From Streptomyces sp. WM6378 (lineage in GTDB: Bacteria; Actinomycetota; Actinomycetes; Streptomycetales; Streptomycetaceae): 23,220 bases of DNA. Each line of letters begins with the position of its first letter. Position 1 is the first letter of the stretch. Shown piece by piece: positions 17,834 through 23,220 of this stretch. The DNA lies in assembly GCF_001279695.1 (NCBI RefSeq), contig NZ_LGDD01000010.1:1-23220 (forward strand), in the 5' to 3' direction. The notes below the pieces were generated by a model. That model was not told the DNA's origin and ran no database searches. It saw nothing but the letters and a program-made list of their open reading frames with translations. A program made the translations under genes and the position numbers.

Positions 17834-19180
17834 GTGCCGGACACCGAGCTGCACCGCACTTTGCGCACGGCCGACGGAACGGTGATGGCGGTCGGCTCGG
17901 TTCTGGGCCCCAGTGTGCTGGTACTGCCCGCGCTCACCGCCCGTACGGCCGGCCCGGCCTCACTCGTGGCGTGGGGCGGCATGTCGGTCTTCGCGCTGGC
18001 GCTCGCGCTGGCACTGGGCAGGGCCGGAGCGAGGATCCCGCACGCGGGTGGCATCGTCGCCTACGCCCAGGCCGCGTTCGGTCCCCGGCTCACGGTACTC
18101 ACCGGCTGGTGGCTCCTTGCGTCGGTGCCGTTCGCCGTGCCCGTCATCGCGCTGGTGGGCGCGAACTACATCACCGCGTACTACGGCCTGTCGCCGAGGT
18201 GGGCGGGGGCCCTCGCGGCCGTGCTGCTGTTCGCTTCGTGCGCGCTCAACGCACGTGGTCTGCGTCTCTCGGGCCGGGTGCAGGCGTGGATCGTCGCACT
18301 GATCGGCGCCGTGCTCGTGGGGGTGTCGTTCCTGGGCCTGAACCGGGTGGAGGCGGGCCGCTTCGAGCCGTTCCTGCCGCACGGCTGGAGCGCGGTGGGC
18401 ACGGCGGCCCTGCTGATCTTCTGGTCGTACATCGGATTCGAGATGGTCGTGCACCTCGCGGAGGAGTTCCAACACCCCTCGCGGGACCTGCCGTTGAGCA
18501 TGGGCCTCGCCGCGGTCGTGCTGTCTCTCCTCTACTGCCTGTCCGCCGTGGTGATGGTCGGCACCGGCGTGTACACCGACGCGTCCGGCCTCGCGCCGGC
18601 CAGTGTGCTGGCCGGCGATGCGCTCGGGTCCGTGGCCGGGGCCCTGACCGCGCTGTTCGCGCTGTGCTGCTCCTTCGTGGCCGTGCACACGAACATCGCC
18701 GGCTTCTCCCGGCTCCTGTACGCCCGGGCCAGGGACGGGAACCTGCCGAGGAGTCTGGCGAGGCTGCATCCCCAGCACGGCACCCCGACCCGGGCCCTGG
18801 TGTGGCTCGCCACGGCGTTCGCGGCCGTCCTGCTCGGCGTCGCCATTACCGACCCCGACCTTGAGGCTCTGATCGCCTGGCCCAGCGCGACGTTCGTCGT
18901 GGTCTATCTCGTCGGCGCGGCAGCGGTGTTCAAGATCCTGCCCGCCGGGGACGTCGGCCGCATCGCCGCAGCCCTGACCGTCCTGGTCTGCCTGGCGATC
19001 CTGCCGTTCAGCTGGCCCGCCGTCCTCTACCCCGTGGGCGTGGCCGCCCTGGGCGCCGTCATTACCCGCGGAGCCGCCACGCCCGCGCCCACTCCCGATT
19101 CCGATGCCGCATCCGTTGACGAACCCACTCAGCAACGAGGTGACACTGATGACCGCATTACCCGAGACCGTGGCGTTTGA
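17834..19180 (+). CDS. APC-family amino-acid transporter, YjeH-like
   Basis: This 448-residue integral membrane protein has about twelve hydrophobic segments. The first carries GSVLGPSVLVLPALTARTAG, the unwound helix-1 motif of APC permeases. RIPHAGGIVAYAQAAFG and LTGWWLLASVPFAVPV follow the pattern of YjeH, an E. coli exporter of methionine and branched-chain amino acids. FWSYIGFEMVVHLAEEFQHP is the conserved helix-6 region. The C-terminal tail is polar (threonine, aspartate and proline rich). The GTG start has GGGGGGAGGG nine bases upstream. Its last 32 bases overlap the MIO gene, so the two are translationally coupled, and an amino acid that the MIO enzyme uses or makes is the natural cargo. 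The YjeH likeness favours export of the product; uptake of the substrate remains possible. Confidence 0.87.
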   Translation: MPDTELHRTLRTADGTVMAVGSVLGPSVLVLPALTARTAGPASLVAWGGMSVFALALALALGRAGARIPHAGGIVAYAQAAFGPRLTVLTGWWLLASVPFAVPVIALVGANYITAYYGLSPRWAGALAAVLLFASCALNARGLRLSGRVQAWIVALIGAVLVGVSFLGLNRVEAGRFEPFLPHGWSAVGTAALLIFWSYIGFEMVVHLAEEFQHPSRDLPLSMGLAAVVLSLLYCLSAVVMVGTGVYTDASGLAPASVLAGDALGSVAGALTALFALCCSFVAVHTNIAGFSRLLYARARDGNLPRSLARLHPQHGTPTRALVWLATAFAAVLLGVAITDPDLEALIAWPSATFVVVYLVGAAAVFKILPAGDVGRIAAALTVLVCLAILPFSWPAVLYPVGVAALGAVITRGAATPAPTPDSDAASVDEPTQQRGDTDDRITRDRGV

Positions 19181-20762
19181 CGGGGAGAACCTCCGCCTGG
19201 CCGACATCCGAAAGGTCGCCGAGCAGCGCGTGCGCTGCGAGATAACGGACAAGGCCCTCGACAAGGCAGCCCGCAGCAGGGAGCTGTTCGAGGCGACCGT
19301 ACGCGACGGCAACCCCGTCTACGGAGTCACCACTGGCTACGGCGAGATGATCTACATGCTCGTGGACACCGACAAGGAAGTCGAGCTGCAGACCAATCTC
19401 GTACGCAGCCACAGCGCCGGAGTGGGTCCCCTGTTCAGTGAGCGAGAGGCCCGGGCGATCCTCGCCACCCGGCTGAACGCCCTGGCCAAGGGCTATTCCG
19501 CGGTACGCCCCGAACTGCTCCAGCGCCTGGCCCTCTACCTGACCGAGGGCATCACCCCGGCCATCCCCGAGATCGGATCACTCGGGGCGAGCGGCGACCT
19601 TGCACCCCTTGCGCACCTGGCGGCCACCGTGATCGGCGAGGGATACGTACTCAGGAACGGAGAGCGCGCCGAGACGGGCCCGGTGCTGCGCTCGCTGGGC
19701 ATCGAGCCGCTGCGGCTGCGTTTCAAGGAGGGCCTCGCCCTCATCAACGGCACCTCGGCCATGACCGGCGTCGGGTGCCTGGTCGCCGGCCGCGCCCTGG
19801 ACCAGGTGCGGCAGGCCGAGATCGCCACTGGGCTCGTGGTGGAGGTGCTGCGCTCGTCCGCGAGTCCCTTCCAGCCCGAAGGGCACGACCTGGCCCGGCC
19901 ACACCGGGGCCAGATGGAGACGGCGACCAACCTCCGTGTGCTGACCCGGGGCAGCAGGCTGCTGCGCGACCACTCCGAACTGCGGCGCGAGGCGCAGCAG
20001 AACAAGCGGGCTGGCGACCAGGTCACGCGCACGGATGTCTACATCCAGAAGGCGTACTCGCTCCGTGCCATACCGCAGATCCTGGGAGCCGTGCGCGACA
20101 CGCTCTACCACGCCCAGGAGAAGCTGGAGATCGAGCTCAACTCCGCCAACGACAACCCCCTGTTCTTCGGCGGCGACGGCATCGAGGAGGTGTTCCACGG
20201 CGCCAACTTCCACGGCCAGCCGATCGCCTTCGTGATGGACTACACGACGATCGCGCTCACCCAGCTCGGTGTGCTGTCCGAGCGACGCACCAACCGGCTC
20301 CTCAACCGTCATCTCAGTGACGGGCTGCCGGAGTTCCTCGTGGCGGGAGACCCCGGGCTCAACAGCGGCTTCGCCGGTGCACAGTACCCGGCCACGGCCC
20401 TGGTCGCCGAGAACCGCACCATCGGTCCCGCCAGCACCCAGAGCGTTCCCTCTAACGGGGACAACCAGGACGTCGTGAGCATGGGCCTCATCTCTGCCCG
20501 CAACGCACGACGGGTGCTCGGCAACAACGAGCGGATCCTCGCGGTCGAACTCCTCGCCGCTGCCCAGGCCGTGGACATCAGCGGCCGCCGCGACGGGCTG
20601 AGCCCCGTGGCGCGGGCAACGTACGACACCGTCCGCGGCCATGTGCCGTTCCTCGACAAGGACCGCTGGATGAGCGACGACATCGAGAACGTGGCCGCCG
20701 CGCTCGGCCGTGCGGAGTTCTTGTCGGCCGCCGCCGCACAGGCCGGATCGCCGCTGCTGTAA
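19149..20762 (+). CDS. MIO-cofactor aromatic amino-acid ammonia-lyase/aminomutase, tyrosine 2,3-aminomutase-like
   Basis: The protein has 537 residues from ATG 19149, which has AGGTG upstream; an ATG 45 bases earlier lacks a good site. The Ala147-Ser148-Gly149 triad (GSLGASGDLAPL) forms the electrophilic MIO group. From recalled sequences it is very close to SgcC4, the enediyne tyrosine 2,3-aminomutase: Tyr58, Glu66 and His88 match SgcC4 Tyr63, Glu71 and His93 at a constant offset. The C-terminal active-site segment is SNGDNQDVVSMG, as in aminomutases, whereas histidine ammonia-lyase has a glutamate before DHVSM. INGTSAMTG likewise differs from the lyase NGTQ. The expected reaction is L-tyrosine to beta-tyrosine, or to p-coumarate plus ammonia. 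Automatic annotation would call it HutH, but no urocanase is nearby. Leu4 is a rare TTA codon. Confidence 0.9.
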   Translation: MTALPETVAFDGENLRLADIRKVAEQRVRCEITDKALDKAARSRELFEATVRDGNPVYGVTTGYGEMIYMLVDTDKEVELQTNLVRSHSAGVGPLFSEREARAILATRLNALAKGYSAVRPELLQRLALYLTEGITPAIPEIGSLGASGDLAPLAHLAATVIGEGYVLRNGERAETGPVLRSLGIEPLRLRFKEGLALINGTSAMTGVGCLVAGRALDQVRQAEIATGLVVEVLRSSASPFQPEGHDLARPHRGQMETATNLRVLTRGSRLLRDHSELRREAQQNKRAGDQVTRTDVYIQKAYSLRAIPQILGAVRDTLYHAQEKLEIELNSANDNPLFFGGDGIEEVFHGANFHGQPIAFVMDYTTIALTQLGVLSERRTNRLLNRHLSDGLPEFLVAGDPGLNSGFAGAQYPATALVAENRTIGPASTQSVPSNGDNQDVVSMGLISARNARRVLGNNERILAVELLAAAQAVDISGRRDGLSPVARATYDTVRGHVPFLDKDRWMSDDIENVAAALGRAEFLSAAAAQAGSPLL

Positions 20763-20802
20763 CCCCCTGCCGGATGCCACCAGGACAAGGAGGAAGCGCC
20801 GT

Positions 20803-21798
20803 ATGCCGGACGTCATGACCACTTCAGGGCCCGCTCCCGCAGCGAGCCTGGGCCCCACGCTTCCGCACGAGCACGTCTTCATCAACCTGTTGCGCGAGTA
20901 CCGGCAGGTGGGTCTCCTGAACGACGAGGAGGAGATGCGGCAGGAGGTGACCGCCTTCGCCACGGCGGGCGGCGGCACCCTCGTCGACGTCACCACGGGC
21001 GAACTCACCGAAGGGGCGGCCACCGACCCCCAGGGGCTGTTCACCGGCCCCGTGGGCAACGGCAGTTCATCCGGCGGCAGTCGAACACCAGCCAACGTGG
21101 CGGCACTTGTACGCCTCGCCGCAGCCACGGGCGTACGCATCGTCCTGGGCACCGGGCACTACCGCGATCCGTATCTCGACCGCGCGTGGTTCGACCGGCA
21201 CAGCGTCGCTGAGATCGGCGAGCTCATCGTCCGGGACCTGTGCGACGGGATCCCGGGCACTGACGTGCGCGCCGGGGTGATCGGGGAGGTGGGCAGCGAC
21301 GGCTGGTACATATCGGCCGCGGAGGAGCGGTCGCTGCGGGCGGCCGCGCACGCCCAGCTCCGTACGGGGGTGGCCATCACCACGCACGCTGCGCGCTGGC
21401 CGGTCGGCATCCCGCAGTTGGAGCTCCTCATCGGCGCCGGAGTCCCGCCCGAGCGGATCATCATCGGTCACTGCGACAAGGTGAACCTGCCGGAATACCA
21501 CCTGGAGCTGGCCCGCAGGGGCGCGTACGTGCAGTTCGACACGCTCCACGAGTGCGCGTCCCCGCGGGAGACCGAGAAGAGGGTCCGCCTGGTCCTGAAG
21601 CTGATCAGGGCCGGCCATCTCGACCGGATCCTGCTCTCCCACGACGTCTGTGTCAGAACCCACCTCAAGGCGCACGGAGGGGTGGGATTCGACTTCCTAC
21701 TCACGGGGTTCGCCGCGGCTCTGGCCGACGCGGGCCTGGAGGCGGACGAGATCCGGCAACTCACCGAGACCAACCCCCAGCGCGCACTGTCCGGTTGA
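20803..21798 (+). CDS. Phosphotriesterase-homology (PHP/PTE-like) binuclear metallohydrolase
   Basis: The protein has 331 residues and a TIM-barrel amidohydrolase fold. The metal ligands can be read directly: His22 and His24 (PHEHVF), Glu162 (GVIGEVGSD), His195 (ITTHA), His223 (IIGHCD) and Asp281 (LLSHDV). The bridging residue is glutamate, as in E. coli PHP, not the carboxylated lysine of true phosphotriesterases and many lactonases, so organophosphate hydrolysis is not expected. Members split lactone, ester or amide bonds, and some act on N-acetyl or acylated compounds. A perfect AAGGAGG site lies nine bases before ATG 20803. It follows the MIO gene by 40 bases and precedes the MFS gene by 3. 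In this context it may release the amino-acid substrate from a conjugate or hydrolyse a product; this is inference. Confidence 0.88.
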   Translation: MPDVMTTSGPAPAASLGPTLPHEHVFINLLREYRQVGLLNDEEEMRQEVTAFATAGGGTLVDVTTGELTEGAATDPQGLFTGPVGNGSSSGGSRTPANVAALVRLAAATGVRIVLGTGHYRDPYLDRAWFDRHSVAEIGELIVRDLCDGIPGTDVRAGVIGEVGSDGWYISAAEERSLRAAAHAQLRTGVAITTHAARWPVGIPQLELLIGAGVPPERIIIGHCDKVNLPEYHLELARRGAYVQFDTLHECASPRETEKRVRLVLKLIRAGHLDRILLSHDVCVRTHLKAHGGVGFDFLLTGFAAALADAGLEADEIRQLTETNPQRALSG

Positions 21799-21801
21799 GA
21801 G

Positions 21802-23160
21802 ATGCCCCGGCCACGGTTACGCACGGACAGACGCCCCCGGCCACCTGCCGAGCAGACGGCGTTGCGCCAGATCCTGCTCTCCAGCTACCTGGGCGGCGTC
21901 ATCGAGTGGTACGACTTCCTGCTGTACGGGACGGCCGCGGCCCTCGTCTTCGACAAGCTGTTCTTCCCGCAGATGTCGTCCTTCGCAGGCACGCTCGCCT
22001 CGTTCGCCACCCTCGCCGTCGGCTATCTGGCCCGCCCCATCGGCGGCCTGGTCTTCGGCCACTACGGCGACCGGGTGGGCCGCAAGCCGGTGCTGATGGT
22101 GAGCATCGTGCTCATGGGTCTCTCCAGCATGCTCATCGGGCTGCTGCCCGGCTACGCGGACATCGGCATCGCGGCACCCCTGCTGCTCGTCCTGCTACGG
22201 CTGGTCCAGGGCTTCGCAGTGGGCGGCGAATGGGGCGGCGCCGCCCTGATGGCCATCGAGCACGCAGGGCCGGCCCGCCGGGGACTGTGGGGCGCGTTCG
22301 CCCAGATGGGCGCGCCTTCCGGGCTCCTGTTGTCGTCGTTGGCCCTTGCGGCGTTCAACACCCTGCCCGAGGCCGAGTTCTTGAGCTGGGGATGGCGCAT
22401 CCCCTTCCTCCTCTCCGCCGTACTGATCGTGCTGGGCTACTGGATCCGGCGCGGCATGGCGGAGAGCCCGGTCTTCGCGCGGGCACAGAAGTCCGCCGAC
22501 ACGGCACGGCGTCCGGCCCCGGTCCTGGAGACCCTGCGCCGGCAGCGCCGCATCACCCTGCTCGCGATCGGCGTGGGCATCGGCCCCTTCGCCACCAACT
22601 CCATCCTGATCGCCTTCTTGCCCGCCCATGCCAAGGACCTCGGAATCAGCAGGACCGTGGTGCTGACCGGCCTGATCTCGTCCTGCGGTGTGTCACTGCT
22701 GACGCTGCCCGCATACGCGGCCCTCTCGGACCGGATCGGGCGCAGGCCGGTCTCCATTGCGGGCGCCCTGCTGCTCGCCGCGAACTCCTTCCTGCTGTTC
22801 CCCCTCGTCGACAGCCGCTCCCCGGCACTGTTCGTGATCGCCTTCGTCCTTAGCCTCTCGGTGTTCCACGCCGCGATGTACGGCCCGATGGCGGCGCTGC
22901 TCGCCGAATTGTTCCCGACGGGCACCCGCTACACAGGCACCTCCCTCGGATACCAGACGGCCGCTGTCCTGGGCGGCAGTCTCGCCCCGCTGATCGCGAC
23001 CTGGCTGGTGCACACCGGAGAGGGCGGGCGCAACACCACAGGAGTGGCGGTCTTCATGGCGGTGACGTGCGCGGTCAGCGCCTGGAGCGTGTACAGAGCG
23101 GGGGAGACGCGGCACCACGCGCTGGACACCGCTGCGGAGGACGGGGAACAGCTCAGCTGA
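21802..23160 (+). CDS. MFS transporter, metabolite:H+ symporter (MHS) family
   Basis: This 452-residue protein has twelve predicted membrane segments. It begins SSYLGGVIEWYDFLLYGTAA, the hallmark first helix of the MHS family (ProP, ShiA, KgtP relatives). GHYGDRVGRKP between helices 2 and 3 is the major-facilitator signature, repeated in weaker form as SDRIGRRPV between helices 8 and 9. RLVQGFAVGGEWGGAAL is the family-typical helix 4. MHS members import small carboxylates, betaines or aromatic acids with protons. It is the last gene of the operon, three bases after the hydrolase stop. With the APC protein at the front, the operon has two different transporters, which suggests one for the substrate and one for the product. 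Leu6 is a TTA codon (21817-21819). No terminator is visible in the 60 bases that follow. Confidence 0.9.
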   Translation: MPRPRLRTDRRPRPPAEQTALRQILLSSYLGGVIEWYDFLLYGTAAALVFDKLFFPQMSSFAGTLASFATLAVGYLARPIGGLVFGHYGDRVGRKPVLMVSIVLMGLSSMLIGLLPGYADIGIAAPLLLVLLRLVQGFAVGGEWGGAALMAIEHAGPARRGLWGAFAQMGAPSGLLLSSLALAAFNTLPEAEFLSWGWRIPFLLSAVLIVLGYWIRRGMAESPVFARAQKSADTARRPAPVLETLRRQRRITLLAIGVGIGPFATNSILIAFLPAHAKDLGISRTVVLTGLISSCGVSLLTLPAYAALSDRIGRRPVSIAGALLLAANSFLLFPLVDSRSPALFVIAFVLSLSVFHAAMYGPMAALLAELFPTGTRYTGTSLGYQTAAVLGGSLAPLIATWLVHTGEGGRNTTGVAVFMAVTCAVSAWSVYRAGETRHHALDTAAEDGEQLS

Positions 23161-23190
23161 CGGCTGACCCACACTGACGTGGACGGGGTC

Positions 23191-23209
23191 GGGGGGGGGG
23201 GGGGGGGGG
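23191..23209 (+). repeat. Homopolymer run of 19 G
   Basis: Nineteen consecutive G lie 30 bases after the transporter stop and 11 bases from the window end. Long G runs are rare in Streptomyces chromosomes, so an assembly or sequencing fault near a contig end is likely; a true G-quadruplex is the alternative. Confidence 0.8.
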
Positions 23210-23220
23210 TTGGGCGGGGC

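Noticed and set aside
19104..19148. Earlier ATG for the MIO gene
   Set aside because: It has no Shine-Dalgarno and the added residues do not resemble the family; ATG 19149 has AGGTG upstream.
19149..20762. Histidine ammonia-lyase of histidine catabolism (hutH)
   Set aside because: Active-site segments fit aminomutases, and no urocanase or other hut gene is adjacent.

Overview
The window is high-GC DNA with strong G/C bias at third codon positions, several GTG starts, very few TTA codons, a large SARP-type regulator and modular type I polyketide synthases (PKSs). This points to Streptomyces or a very close relative. No species call is possible from the sequence alone.

Bases 1-13499 are the edge of a glycosylated polyene macrolide cluster. 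From the left there is the C-terminal end of a type I PKS (+). A convergent gene for a secreted PtpB-type phosphatase follows (-). Next is a run on the minus strand which, in transcription order, reads: cholesterol oxidase, glycosyltransferase, PLP sugar aminotransferase, cytochrome P450, ferredoxin, and a loading PKS with the domain order CoA/AMP-ligase, ACP, KS, AT, ACP. The KS has serine in place of the catalytic cysteine (KS-S). From knowledge of the families, this set matches tetraene clusters of the pimaricin (natamycin) and rimocidin type. The loading PKS primes the chain. The P450 and ferredoxin would oxidise a methyl branch to the exocyclic carboxyl group. The aminotransferase would make GDP-mycosamine, which the glycosyltransferase attaches. 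The cholesterol oxidase is the enzyme/sensor typical of these clusters. The GDP-mannose 4,6-dehydratase, the remaining PKS genes, the transporters and the pathway regulators are outside the window.

Bases 13500-14899 hold no intact protein gene. They contain a complete tRNA-Pro (GGG) with its terminator, a degraded C-terminal remnant of an unknown protein (-), and a truncated, frameshifted epoxide hydrolase remnant (+). This looks like the border of the polyene cluster.

Bases 14900-23160 form a second, separate locus. A 927-residue SARP/NB-ARC/TPR regulator (-) is divergent from a tight four-gene operon (+). The operon encodes a YjeH-like APC amino-acid transporter, an MIO-cofactor enzyme resembling tyrosine 2,3-aminomutases (SgcC4 type) more than histidine ammonia-lyase, a phosphotriesterase-homology (PHP) metallohydrolase, and an MHS-family MFS transporter. 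Rare TTA codons lie at codon 4 of the MIO enzyme, codon 6 of the MFS transporter and codon 165 of the SARP, so the unit may be under bldA control. There is no NRPS, carrier protein or urocanase next to it. The combination is the best candidate in the window for an undescribed small aromatic beta-amino-acid or cinnamate-type pathway. The window ends in a run of 19 G.
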